The translations under genes were made by a program, and so were the position numbers. Shown in pieces: positions 1 to 8,105 of a DNA stretch of 64,000 nucleotides. The DNA is from Natronincola peptidivorans (GTDB lineage: Bacteria; Bacillota; Clostridia; Peptostreptococcales; Natronincolaceae), in the NCBI RefSeq assembly GCF_900111615.1, contig NZ_FOHU01000003.1:124001-188000 (forward strand), in the 5' to 3' direction. The first letter of the stretch is position 1, and the number at the start of each line of letters is the position of its first letter. The notes below the pieces were generated by a model that worked only from the letters and a program-made list of their open reading frames with translations, searched no databases and was not told the DNA's origin.

Positions 1-597
1 TACTTTATCAGCCTCCACTCTTTCCACTAGCAATATATCTCTCAATAATTTATTTATTTGGCTGGTGGCTTTTTTTATACGCTGTGTATGTTTGAAATTT
101 TTGCCATCCTTCCAGCTATCATCAAAGGTTTCCAATAGCTGTATCGTAGAAAGTATGACATTAAGAGGTGCTCTTAATTCATGAGACACCATGGATATCA
201 ATGTATGCTTTAAGCTCTTTTCTTTTTCCTTCATTTTTCTTTCTGTGATATCCTCTATGATTTCTATTATTAGTGTTTGATCCATTAAATGCATTTTCGT
301 AAGCTGATGTTCATTCCATCTATCATTGGCTCTCTTTGCCTCAAAGGTTTTTTCATCTCTACAACTTTTATCTGAACAACAAGGTTTGCTATAGCCCAAT
401 GCTTTCCAGCAAAGATTTCCCTCCAAATGTGGATTTATTTTTTTTGCATAATTATTAGCAAAAACAATGGTGTGGCAATCAGGGTTAATAATAATAATAT
501 ATTTCTCTAAAGCATTTAAGAAGGAAATACTATCTATCGCCTCTAGGCTTTTGAGGTTTTTTTTATTTATAGGATATAATTCCTTTGTTACTATCAA
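1..597 (-). CDS. PAS-domain sensor histidine kinase, N-terminal part (runs off left edge)
   Basis: The frame is open from a TTG at 597 to the window edge (199 codons seen). The TTG follows a GGGGGGAGG ribosome binding site, and no ATG fits. About residues 15-110 read as a PAS-like sensor domain with several cysteines (CCSDKSC around residue 70). It ends in a typical PAS exit (EDITERKMKEKEK) and is followed by a HisKA dimerisation segment whose phospho-acceptor histidine lies in SMVSHELRAPLNV. The ATPase domain must lie beyond the edge. No membrane segment is seen, so it is probably a cytoplasmic or redox/metal-responsive kinase; the cysteine cluster hints at this but does not prove it. It lies just downstream of a small ORF (638-811) and is divergent from agrB. 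Confidence 0.8.
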   Translation of the reverse strand, partial: MIVTKELYPINKKNLKSLEAIDSISFLNALEKYIIIINPDCHTIVFANNYAKKINPHLEGNLCWKALGYSKPCCSDKSCRDEKTFEAKRANDRWNEHQLTKMHLMDQTLIIEIIEDITERKMKEKEKSLKHTLISMVSHELRAPLNVILSTIQLLETFDDSWKDGKNFKHTQRIKKATSQINKLLRDILLVERVEADKV

Positions 598-637
598 CTT
601 TACTGCCTCCCCCCATATCCAACATTTTTATAAGGCA

Positions 638-811
638 TTACTCTATATCTGGTAAAATCACATTGGCAACTCTTCTTCTGGGACTACTTAGCTGATTCTG
701 ATTTTTTCTTTTATAACTATCTTTTTCTTGCTGTTTTTTACACAGTCTAGATTTAGAGAAAGAACTCTCCATTTTGTCCCTTGTTTTTTCTGTTAAGTAC
801 TTGTCATTCAT
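638..811 (-). CDS. Small hypothetical protein (57 aa) ahead of the sensor kinase
   Basis: An ATG at 811 is preceded by AAGGAG about nine bases upstream, and the frame stops with TAA at 638. The 57-residue product is very basic and polar (MNDKYLTEKTRDKME..., many K, R, S, Q), with no membrane segment and no domain I recognise. It sits 40 bases upstream of the TTG start of the sensor kinase and reads in the same direction, so it is probably the first gene of that transcript. It could be a small regulator, a translated leader or noise. The ribosome binding site is the main support. Confidence 0.4.
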   Translation of the reverse strand: MNDKYLTEKTRDKMESSFSKSRLCKKQQEKDSYKRKNQNQLSSPRRRVANVILPDIE

Positions 812-966
812 CAATAAGCACTCCTTATTTTTATTGTAAATATTTTTATTTTATAATTTCTTTTCGTACTATATCATTGATGAATTCTTCTTTATAATAT
901 AATACACCTATTTTTATCAGCTGTCTTTATATTATAGTAGAAAAATGCTTAAGTGTTGGACATCCC

Positions 967-999
967 TTCGGTAATCTGTAGAATTATTCGGTAAACTGT
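967..999 (+). promoter_or_regulatory. Putative AgrA (LytTR) binding site: direct repeat upstream of agrB
   Basis: Two 13-bp copies, TTCGGTAATCTGT (967-979) and TTCGGTAAACTGT (987-999), differ at one base and start 20 bp apart. On the other strand each reads ACAG(T/A)TTACCGAA, which resembles the AgrA consensus ACAGTTAAG known from staphylococci. LytTR regulators bind direct repeats spaced about two helical turns. A possible -10 (TAAAAT, 1021-1026) lies just downstream towards agrB. The site could also act on the divergent kinase operon. Binding by the AgrA in this window is inferred. Confidence 0.6.
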
Positions 1000-1174
1000 T
1001 TTTTTTTAATAAATATCGATTAAAATAAGCTTTCCCCTATTCAGTATTTGTTTTTATACTGTTTTATATTATGCTGTTTAATAGTAGATGATGTCGTTTT
1101 TGTTAAAAAATAATCTATTTCTGACAAATATTTACGATGATTTTGAAAAATATAAATGTGAAGGACTGATTCTT

Positions 1175-1786
1175 ATGGCTTTTCCCGAAAGAGCTGCAGC
1201 TCATTTAACTTATTCCTTTATTAGTCCCAGCCTACCTGATAAAAGTCAAAAAGAGCTGGAAAGAATTGAATATGGACTGGCATCCTTCTTTATCACATTG
1301 CCAAAGCTTGGTGGTTTGATTGCTTTAGCTATTGTGGTCAATCAGTTTATAGATAATTTTCTGCTTTATTATGCTGTAACTCAGGTAAGTTATTCAGTAG
1401 TAAGAAGCTATGCTTGGGGACTGCATCTCAAAACGGATTTAAGCTGTTTTGTTAGTGGCCTTATACTGTTATTTGGTATTGTTTTTATTGGTGTTTTCCA
1501 TCAATTCCCCTACCCTCTCATGCTGATTATCTGGGGAATTAACTGTGGGCTTCTATATCGATATGCTCCCGCTGATACAGAAGCCCGCCCCTTAAGAAGT
1601 GACAGGCTAAGGAAAAAGCTTAGAAAAAAGCTGCTGGTGGTACTGGTTCTCCTGATGGTATTAACTTTCTTAAACAGAAATAATGCCTTCAGCACCCTTA
1701 TTACTTTAGGAGTTTTGGGGGAGAGTTTGTTCACTGCCCCCTTTATGTATAAACTATTTAAATTAAAAGGAGGAACAAGCCAATGA
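1175..1786 (+). CDS. agrB: AgrB, autoinducer-peptide processing membrane endopeptidase
   Basis: AgrB cleaves the AgrD precursor on its C-terminal side and helps form the thiolactone. The product is about 203 residues, the usual AgrB size, with several hydrophobic membrane segments after about residue 40. The catalytic His and Cys are seven residues apart (WGLHLKTDLSC; His84 and Cys91), as in His77/Cys84 of Staphylococcus aureus AgrB. The conserved GG before the His is replaced by WGL, which is slightly unusual. The frame is open from 1088, but only the ATG at 1175 has a ribosome binding site (AAGGA, about 9 bases upstream). Its stop overlaps the agrD start (ATGA). The agrC and agrA genes lie convergently downstream. 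Confidence 0.9.
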   Translation: MAFPERAAAHLTYSFISPSLPDKSQKELERIEYGLASFFITLPKLGGLIALAIVVNQFIDNFLLYYAVTQVSYSVVRSYAWGLHLKTDLSCFVSGLILLFGIVFIGVFHQFPYPLMLIIWGINCGLLYRYAPADTEARPLRSDRLRKKLRKKLLVVLVLLMVLTFLNRNNAFSTLITLGVLGESLFTAPFMYKLFKLKGGTSQ

Positions 1787-1923
1787 AAAAAAATAAATTT
1801 CTTACTCAATTAGCAGGTATGGTTAGCAGCTTTGCTTTATTATTTACTCTTCTATCAACCTGTGGAGTATGGGTATTAAGAGAAGCTAGAATGCCAGAAT
1901 CTATGCTTGAAGACGAAGAATAG
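1783..1923 (+). CDS. agrD: AgrD, cyclic-lactone autoinducer precursor peptide (46 aa)
   Basis: This short ORF starts in the agrB stop (ATGA) with AGGAGG upstream. The 46-residue product has a basic N-terminus, an amphipathic or hydrophobic stretch (residues about 6-26), a single cysteine at 27, and an acidic C-terminal tail with the MPESM pattern typical of clostridial AgrD. The signal would be a thiolactone formed by Cys27. A five-membered ring Cys-Gly-Val-Trp-Val is the natural prediction because an Arg-containing charged tail begins shortly afterwards. The exact ring size and N-terminal exotail are not determined by sequence alone. Confidence 0.88.
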   Translation: MKKNKFLTQLAGMVSSFALLFTLLSTCGVWVLREARMPESMLEDEE

Positions 1924-1946
1924 ACATAATTAACAACAAAAAATAA

Positions 1947-1985
1947 GAAAAGGAGTAGGCTCATTACAAGGCCTCCTCCTTTTTT
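1947..1985. terminator. Bidirectional terminator between agrD and agrC
   Basis: AAAAGGAGTAGGC pairs with GCCTCCTCCTTTT with one mismatch around a loop of about ten bases. There is an A-run on the left and a T-run on the right, so it can serve both convergent units. The agrC stop codon (1964-1966) lies inside the loop. Confidence 0.8.
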
Positions 1986-3310
1986 GCTTCAAACCCTCTA
2001 TTACTTTTGATTTCTCCTCCCTCCATGATTAGCTCCTGAGCAAATAGGTCCTCATCCACCACCATATTGTGGATCATAAAGGGATATTTTTTTATCTTTT
2101 CTGCCACCAGTCTTAAACCATGGCCACTGTCAAAACGCTGATGCTCTTCTTCATCTGTATCCTTATAGGTATTTTTTATAATAAAACCAATATAATCCTC
2201 TCGATAATCAATAGTGATCCATAGCATAGGTATGTCAGCAAGCACAGCATGTCTTATGGCATTGTCTAAAAAATTCCCTAGGATAAAACTCAAATCCATT
2301 AAAAAGTCATAATCCTCCTGCAGCTGGATCTTCTCTCCTATGATATTGACATGGACATCGATGCCCCGCGTCTCTGCTTCATTAATCTTTTCTACAAACA
2401 TCCCCAGCAGCATATGATTCTTTAGCTTGATTAAGACGGATAAGGAGTCATTGGACAAATGCTTGGTGGTCTTCACCACCGACTCATAATACTCCGTCAA
2501 CTCATCCCAATCCCTATCCTCTGCATAAATAAAACCAGAGAAGCCCGTCAAATAATTTTTCCAGCCATGCTTCAGCTCTCTATAGCCGTTCAATAAATTT
2601 TCTATCACTACTAGATACTCCTGCTGATTTTTATAGAGAATCTTTTGATAATAAAAATCATTTTCTAAAAAAGTGTAGTTAAGGGAAAATCCAATATAAG
2701 CAACAATCAAAATAATATGTACTATAGAAATAAATAGCTTCATCTCGCCTACATGATAGAGAAAGGTGTATAAATTGATAAATAGCATAGAAAAAACTGT
2801 TACCATATATAAGACAATATTTGTGCTTTTAATCTGTATTTCTTTGCCATAGGCTTTGTATAACAATGCATATTTAATAATATATAACAGTAGTGTACTA
2901 ATACCAAAAAATACAAAGTTTGAAGCAAAGAATAGCCTAGTATCATTTTGTATTTCTATTACAGTTACTCCCAAGGTAAACTTCATGATAAAAATAGTAA
3001 CCACGTTTCCTAATAAGGTTATAACCGCGAAAAAAAATATTAAAAAAATATTTCTAAAAAAACGTATGTTTAATAAGAATCTATTGATCATACCATAGGT
3101 TAAAAGTACAATAACGGTTTTCAAATAATATAGATATTCCATATGATTGTTACTTATCACTATAATGCTTGAAATCAAAATCAAGACCAAAAAGTATAGC
3201 CTTACATATCTACCTCTAGGTATATTTACAAATAACCTTACAACATTAACATAAATCCAAGCCTCTATGGCAATAGCTATAACGCTTCGCAGATTATCAA
3301 TATTGATCAT
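1964..3310 (-). CDS. agrC: AgrC-type sensor histidine kinase (HPK10 family)
   Basis: Receptor kinase for the AgrD-derived peptide. The first ~215 of 448 residues are hydrophobic, with about six membrane segments, as in AgrC. The cytoplasmic part has the HPK10 phospho-acceptor region (ELKHGWKNYLTGF; His248) and a GHKL ATPase domain with the N box (GNFLDNAIRHA) and a glycine-rich GHGLRLV near the end. The ATG follows GGGGGA, and the start overlaps the end of agrA by 14 bases, so the two are translationally coupled. Kinase and regulator are on the opposite strand from agrBD, unlike the common agrBDCA order. Confidence 0.88.
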   Translation of the reverse strand: MINIDNLRSVIAIAIEAWIYVNVVRLFVNIPRGRYVRLYFLVLILISSIIVISNNHMEYLYYLKTVIVLLTYGMINRFLLNIRFFRNIFLIFFFAVITLLGNVVTIFIMKFTLGVTVIEIQNDTRLFFASNFVFFGISTLLLYIIKYALLYKAYGKEIQIKSTNIVLYMVTVFSMLFINLYTFLYHVGEMKLFISIVHIILIVAYIGFSLNYTFLENDFYYQKILYKNQQEYLVVIENLLNGYRELKHGWKNYLTGFSGFIYAEDRDWDELTEYYESVVKTTKHLSNDSLSVLIKLKNHMLLGMFVEKINEAETRGIDVHVNIIGEKIQLQEDYDFLMDLSFILGNFLDNAIRHAVLADIPMLWITIDYREDYIGFIIKNTYKDTDEEEHQRFDSGHGLRLVAEKIKKYPFMIHNMVVDEDLFAQELIMEGGEIKSNRGFEAKKEEAL

Positions 3311-4076
3311 AGCTGTCCCCCATTATCTTTCTTTCTATTTTTTCCTGAACTTCCTTACTTCTAGACATAAATAATCTTGTTCCATTTTTTAACATTATTT
3401 CTCCTTGCTTTTTATCGATTGCCTCTATGAAATGATAATTCACTAGGTTGGATTTATAGCACTGTATAAAGGTATCTGGATAGATGGTATTGAGATAATC
3501 CAGCATATCATTTAACCTGCTTTTATGGATGATTTTTTCTCCCTGAAGGGTATGGACCACCAGATAGCCCTCTTTATGATAGGTTTCTATGTAGGTAATG
3601 GTTTTTACTTTTTTATAGTGCACTCTACCATAGGCCTCTAGCTTTATAAGGTGACTCTCTTTATCTTGGAGATGTGATCTATGGAATTCTTGGATCTTTT
3701 TCAATAATCTTTTTATATGCCAATCAAAGGTCTGTCGATCCAAAGGCTTTGTTAGGTAAGCAAAAGGCTCTATATTTCTGTTTAAGCTTTCTACTGCCCA
3801 TTCTGCATAAGCAGTGATAAATATAATCCTTGTGTTTATGTTTAGATTTTTTATTTTTTCTGCTAACGCTACACCATTAATACTTTTGTTTAAATTAATG
3901 TCTAGCAAACAAATCTTTGTTGCATCATTATCTTCAAATACAGCCAGCACCTCATCTGGTTGAGATGTAGCTAATAACAGTTGTATATTTTCATCATCAA
4001 TGTATGGGTTTAGCCAATCACAAAGAGTTCTTCTAGTTTTGGGATTATCTTCACATACAATAAAATCAATTTTCAT
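3297..4076 (-). CDS. agrA: AgrA-type LytTR response regulator
   Basis: Response regulator with an N-terminal receiver domain (acidic pair ED near residue 10, phospho-acceptor Asp in CLLDINL, Lys in LTKPLD) and a C-terminal LytTR DNA-binding domain (about residues 145-250). It is the likely partner of the AgrC encoded right after it and the likely binder of the direct repeat before agrB. I start it at the ATG at 4076 because GAGGGG lies about ten bases upstream; the earlier in-frame ATG at 4094 would contain that binding site. Length about 259 residues, normal for AgrA/VirR-type regulators. Confidence 0.88.
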   Translation of the reverse strand: MKIDFIVCEDNPKTRRTLCDWLNPYIDDENIQLLLATSQPDEVLAVFEDNDATKICLLDINLNKSINGVALAEKIKNLNINTRIIFITAYAEWAVESLNRNIEPFAYLTKPLDRQTFDWHIKRLLKKIQEFHRSHLQDKESHLIKLEAYGRVHYKKVKTITYIETYHKEGYLVVHTLQGEKIIHKSRLNDMLDYLNTIYPDTFIQCYKSNLVNYHFIEAIDKKQGEIMLKNGTRLFMSRSKEVQEKIERKIMGDSYDQY

Positions 4077-4186
4077 AAATTTTCTGCCCCTCATTTCTAA
4101 TACTTATCTTTATCTTGTTTTGCTGAAAGTAATTTTGGGTTTTCCTCTGTAAAGAAAAAGTAAAGGTATATTGATCTGTAATTTTG

Positions 4187-4864
4187 TTAAAATTCTGCTA
4201 TATAATAATCTGTATCTAATGTGTTGATAAATAATATCTTATTTCGCAGTAATTCTCCACGACCTATCAGTAATTTTACTACTTCACTCACCTGAATAGA
4301 AGCTACCAAGGCAGGAGTAAAGGAAGGGTTTCCCAGCTCCTTTTCTACTCCCTTCATATCTTTTTTTGTATAAATTTTTTGTAGAGTGTTATCTCCAGGA
4401 AATATAGTTGTTATCTGTCCATACCACCCTGCAATAGCCCCGTGTACCATAGGTATCTTTAATTTTTCACAGGCTTCCTGTAAAACAAACCTGCTTTCAA
4501 TATTATCTAGAGCATCAACCACAATATCGTGCCCGGTTAAAATTTCTTCACTATTTTCTGATGTCAATCTAGAGGTAATTGCATTTACGTGGATAAGTGA
4601 GTTTACAATAGCCATCCTTTCTTTTGCCGTTGTGGCTTTGCTTTTTCCTAAAACCTCCTCATTGGCAAATAACTGTCGGTTTAGATTGGAGGCTTCAAAT
4701 TCATCTCCATCAACAGCTGTAATAAATCCAATTCCTAACCTCCCCAGCATCTCAATAACATACCCTCCAAGACCTCCACAACCAATCACACATACCTTAT
4801 ATTCCTTTAATTTTTCATTTTCCTCCAGAGACAGCATTTGCATATTTCTCTCATATCTTTTCAA
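4187..4864 (-). CDS. ThiF/MoeB/HesA-family adenylyltransferase
   Basis: E1-like enzyme that adenylates the C-terminus of a small sulfur-carrier protein (ThiS or MoaD type). The 225-residue product has the Rossmann ATP-binding motif GCGGLGG at about residue 28 and the family signature DGDEFEASNLNRQLF, with the Arg needed for ATP. It is shorter than full MoeB, and I see no CxxC zinc pairs. A sulfur-carrier gene is not adjacent, so the partner (thiamine, molybdopterin or other) is unknown. It may be a HesA/ThiF-like single-domain protein. It stands alone between the agr cluster and a secreted enzyme. Confidence 0.8.
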   Translation of the reverse strand: MKRYERNMQMLSLEENEKLKEYKVCVIGCGGLGGYVIEMLGRLGIGFITAVDGDEFEASNLNRQLFANEEVLGKSKATTAKERMAIVNSLIHVNAITSRLTSENSEEILTGHDIVVDALDNIESRFVLQEACEKLKIPMVHGAIAGWYGQITTIFPGDNTLQKIYTKKDMKGVEKELGNPSFTPALVASIQVSEVVKLLIGRGELLRNKILFINTLDTDYYIAEF

Positions 4865-5045
4865 TGCTACTCTTCTCCCCCCATAAAATTTTTTCTAAAA
4901 TATCCCTATCCCTCTAAAATTTACATTATTTAATGAGTCTATTATACTATAAATAATTATCCTATTTCTATTTTTATAAAGGATATCCTTCATTATTTTG
5001 AAATATCTTACTACTTTCAAAGATTTGGTAAAAATTCCATATATA

Positions 5046-5073
5046 TTAAAAGCGCCTAGTTTTACTAGACGCT
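5046..5073 (-). terminator. Terminator of the NlpC/P60-like gene
   Basis: On the minus strand AGCGTCTAGT pairs with ACTAGGCGCT (one G-U pair) around a three-base loop and is followed by TTTTAAT. Confidence 0.8.
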
Positions 5074-5109
5074 GAGGTTATTATAGAGTTGTCATCCTGC
5101 AAAAACATC

Positions 5110-6090
5110 TTATTTAAAGGCTCTATATTGAGAAACTGGAAGAATTCTTGCAATATATACCTTATCTATTCGAACATTTCCATATTTTCTTCCATGGGCA
5201 CCAGTGACATTAAAATATTCCTTATGATAGCTGATCCCATTTGTTGAATCCTGACTGGACCAGTATTCAAAACCTATAATACGATTTTCTTCCTTTATCC
5301 AGCCAAGAAAAACAGCAGTATGTCCTGTATTGTTTTCTCTGCTTATGTCAATAAAATCTCCTGGTTTTGCATCCTCCAATCTTTTAATCTGCTGTCCTAT
5401 ACCATACTTTTCTACAGCGATAGCAATGTTGCTTTGAGTTTTGGGACCTAATGCAGCATACCAGGTTAGAACAAAATCATATAATTCATCCCATGTCATA
5501 CCATTAAAATCATCCACAGAAATCCCTAATTGTTGATTCCTTTCTTGCATTGCTTTAAAAAAGACTTCAAAGGTAATGCCAGAGCAATGACTTGCTCTGC
5601 TGCCACTGGGATGAGCCTTTAATAGCACTTGGTTTTTGTAATGCAGCGTTGCAGTAACACCATTATAATTGTCATAATCCTTGTTCAGTAAATAGGGGTA
5701 GCTTCTTTCCCTGTAGTTATATGTTTTTATAACTTCTAATACATAATCATTAAGATAGCCTCTCAAGCTATTGTCTGGTTGTACTATTGGTTTCTCATTG
5801 ATTTGATTTTTCTCCTTCTCCTCACTTTCTACTGAAGGTTTCTCTATTTCCTCTAAAATAGTTTCTTTTGCATCATTTTTTTCTTGATCCTCTATTATTT
5901 CTCTTTTTATTGTTTCAAGGATAGAGGGCTGTAGTACGTAGTGGGCCTGGTTAACAGGTAAGAAATATGTATCATCCTTCATGCTTAACTCCATGGCTGC
6001 TGTAGTTTTTATGATATGTGTAGTCACTAAAATACTGCTAAGTATAAGGATGGTGATTTTTATATAAACTCTTTTTCTTCTATCCTGCAT
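5110..6090 (-). CDS. Secreted NlpC/P60-like cysteine hydrolase
   Basis: The 326-residue product starts with a basic stretch and one hydrophobic segment (about residues 9-28), a signal anchor. A low-complexity acidic region follows (residues about 65-105, rich in E, K and N), as in a cell-wall linker. The C-terminal half has a cysteine at the start of a helix (SRASHCSGITFEVFF) and a histidine in GHTAVFLGW, the order expected for the papain-like NlpC/P60 or CHAP fold. The PGDFIDI motif between them also fits. A cell-wall peptidase or amidase role is inferred from the fold; the exact substrate is not shown. It is monocistronic with its own terminator. Confidence 0.65.
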   Translation of the reverse strand: MQDRRKRVYIKITILILSSILVTTHIIKTTAAMELSMKDDTYFLPVNQAHYVLQPSILETIKREIIEDQEKNDAKETILEEIEKPSVESEEKEKNQINEKPIVQPDNSLRGYLNDYVLEVIKTYNYRERSYPYLLNKDYDNYNGVTATLHYKNQVLLKAHPSGSRASHCSGITFEVFFKAMQERNQQLGISVDDFNGMTWDELYDFVLTWYAALGPKTQSNIAIAVEKYGIGQQIKRLEDAKPGDFIDISRENNTGHTAVFLGWIKEENRIIGFEYWSSQDSTNGISYHKEYFNVTGAHGRKYGNVRIDKVYIARILPVSQYRAFK

Positions 6091-6212
6091 TCTCTAATCT
6101 TCCTCTCATTGATGGAAACCCTTATTTTGATTCACTATAAGCACTATTATAGTAAATATTAAAATCCTTTGATAGAAGAAATATTTGCTAATACACCTAT
6201 GAAGGTTTTCAA

Positions 6213-6258
6213 AATAAAAGAGCCTCCTTTGAAATTTTTCAAAAGGATGCTCTTTTAT
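6213..6258 (-). terminator. Terminator of glnS
   Basis: A long A/T-rich stem, ATAAAAGAGC...GCTCTTTTAT with an inner CCTTT/AAAGG part, lies five bases beyond the glnS stop. It is nearly symmetrical, so it could work both ways. Confidence 0.75.
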
Positions 6259-6263
6259 TAGGT

Positions 6264-7916
6264 TTAGATTTTAAAGGAGCTTTTCAAGGACACAATTCTA
6301 TTAAATACTAGTTGTTCTTTTGTTGTATACTTAGGATCTACATTAAAATAGCCATGTCTAAATAATTGGAACTTATCCTGTGGCTCTGCATCCTTCATAT
6401 CTGGCTCCACAAAACCCTGTAATATCTGCAGGGAGTTTGGGTTGATTTGATCTAAAAAGCTTTCGCCTTCTTCCTGTTTCTCATCTAAGATCAACGGTTC
6501 AAATAGTCTAAAGGTTGCAGGTAATGCCTGTGTTGCATCTACCCAGTGGAGAGTGCCTTTTACCTTTCTGCCGGTAAAGCCCGTGCCACTTTTTGTTTCA
6601 GGGTCATAGGTACAGCGCAGTTCAATTATATCACCATGATCATCTTTAATCACTTCATTACACTTAATAAAATATGCATGCTTTAATCTTACTTCATTTC
6701 CTGGAAACAATCTAAAATACTTTTTCGGTGGATTTTCCATGAAATCCTCCTGCTCTATGTATATTTCTTTAGAGAAAGGAATTTGACGGGTGCCCATTTT
6801 TTCATCATCAGGATTGTTTTCTGCTTCCAGCATCTCTATCTGGTTTTCTGGATAGTTGGTTATCACTACCTTAAGGGGATTTAATACAGCCATAGTTCTA
6901 GGGGCTTTTGCATTCAAATCCTCTCGAATAAAATGCTCCAGCATTTGTTCATCTACAACACTATGACTTTTAGCAACACCGATTTCTCTACAGAAGTTTC
7001 TGATGGCCTCAGGTGTATAGCCTCTTCTCCTTAAACCAGCAATGGTGGGGATTCGAGGGTCGTCCCATCCATCTACAATCTTTTCATCCACCAGCTGCTT
7101 TAGCTTTCTTTTACTCATTACGGTATTGGTTAGATTTAATCTAGCAAACTCGATTTGTTTCGGTTGACTTTCTGTTTCACACTCTTGAATCACCCAGTCA
7201 TATAATGGTCTGTGGTCTTCAAACTCCATGGTGCAAATAGAATGAGTCACACCTTCTATGGCATCCTCTAAAGGGTGGGCATAATCATACATAGGATAAA
7301 TGCACCATTTGTCCCCTGTATTGTGATGACTGGCATGAACAATTCTATAGAGCACAGGGTCCCTCATATTTAGATTTGGCGAGGTCATATCAATTCTGGC
7401 TCTGAGTACCTTTTCACCATCTTTAAACTTGCCTTCCCTCATGGCTTGAAATAATTGTAGGTTCTCTTCTACACTTCTATTTCTATAAGGACTTTCTTTC
7501 CCTGGCTCCTTTAATGTTCCACGGTATTCCTTTATCTCTTCTGCCGACAAATCGCATACAAACGCTTTTCCCTTTTTAATCAACCGTATGGCAAAATTGT
7601 ACATTTCTTCAAAATAGTCGGAAGCAAAATAAAGATTATCCCATTCAAAGCCTAACCATTGAACATCTTCTTTTATAGACTTAACATATTCTGTATCCTC
7701 TTTTGTAGGGTTTGTATCATCAAATCGTAGATTGGTTTTTCCATTGAACTGCTCCGCCAGTTCAAAGTTCAATACGATGGACTTCGCATGCCCTATATGT
7801 AAATATCCATTTGGCTCCGGTGGAAAACGGGTAATGATTTCTTTATGCTTTCCTTCAGCTAAATCTTGAATAACAATGTTTTTAATAAAATTTGAAGTAG
7901 TAGTCTTGTTTTCCAT
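6264..7916 (-). CDS. glnS: Glutaminyl-tRNA synthetase
   Basis: Class I synthetase that charges tRNA-Gln with glutamine. The 550-residue product has the HIGH motif in [15 protein letters not shown] (about residue 33) and the KMSKS-type loop VMSKRKL (about residue 268). The C-terminal anticodon-binding beta-barrels are full length. GlnRS is often missing from Firmicutes, which make Gln-tRNA by GatCAB transamidation, so a full glnS is worth noting; several Clostridia have one. The ATG has AGGAAAGGAG upstream. No T-box leader is recognisable in the 189 bases between it and the divergent gene. Confidence 0.95.
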   Translation of the reverse strand: MENKTTTSNFIKNIVIQDLAEGKHKEIITRFPPEPNGYLHIGHAKSIVLNFELAEQFNGKTNLRFDDTNPTKEDTEYVKSIKEDVQWLGFEWDNLYFASDYFEEMYNFAIRLIKKGKAFVCDLSAEEIKEYRGTLKEPGKESPYRNRSVEENLQLFQAMREGKFKDGEKVLRARIDMTSPNLNMRDPVLYRIVHASHHNTGDKWCIYPMYDYAHPLEDAIEGVTHSICTMEFEDHRPLYDWVIQECETESQPKQIEFARLNLTNTVMSKRKLKQLVDEKIVDGWDDPRIPTIAGLRRRGYTPEAIRNFCREIGVAKSHSVVDEQMLEHFIREDLNAKAPRTMAVLNPLKVVITNYPENQIEMLEAENNPDDEKMGTRQIPFSKEIYIEQEDFMENPPKKYFRLFPGNEVRLKHAYFIKCNEVIKDDHGDIIELRCTYDPETKSGTGFTGRKVKGTLHWVDATQALPATFRLFEPLILDEKQEEGESFLDQINPNSLQILQGFVEPDMKDAEPQDKFQLFRHGYFNVDPKYTTKEQLVFNRIVSLKSSFKI

Positions 7917-8105
7917 TCTCTTCTCCTTTCCTATTCTGTTTTGTTATGTATTATCCACTATATTGAAATAAATATATCATAAAATCCATTTTTTTTCTAT
8001 GTGTTGATGGTAAATTTCTTTAGGATACTACTGTAAAGGTATTTTATCAAAAGAAATAAGCAAAATATAGGTAGTGTTTTAGTTATTCATTGAGGAGGTT
8101 AAATA

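Noticed and set aside
467-655. 62-residue plus-strand ORF in the sensor kinase region
   Set aside because: Opposite-strand shadow of the kinase reading frame; no ribosome binding site.
1510-1809. 99-residue minus-strand ORF over agrB/agrD
   Set aside because: Shadow of agrB and agrD, which have overlapping start/stop and good motifs.
4386-4886. 166-residue plus-strand ORF over the ThiF gene
   Set aside because: Antisense shadow; ThiF motifs are clear on the other strand.
7917-8105. T-box leader for glnS
   Set aside because: No T-box core (AGGGTGGNACCGCG) on the minus strand and the gap is too short.
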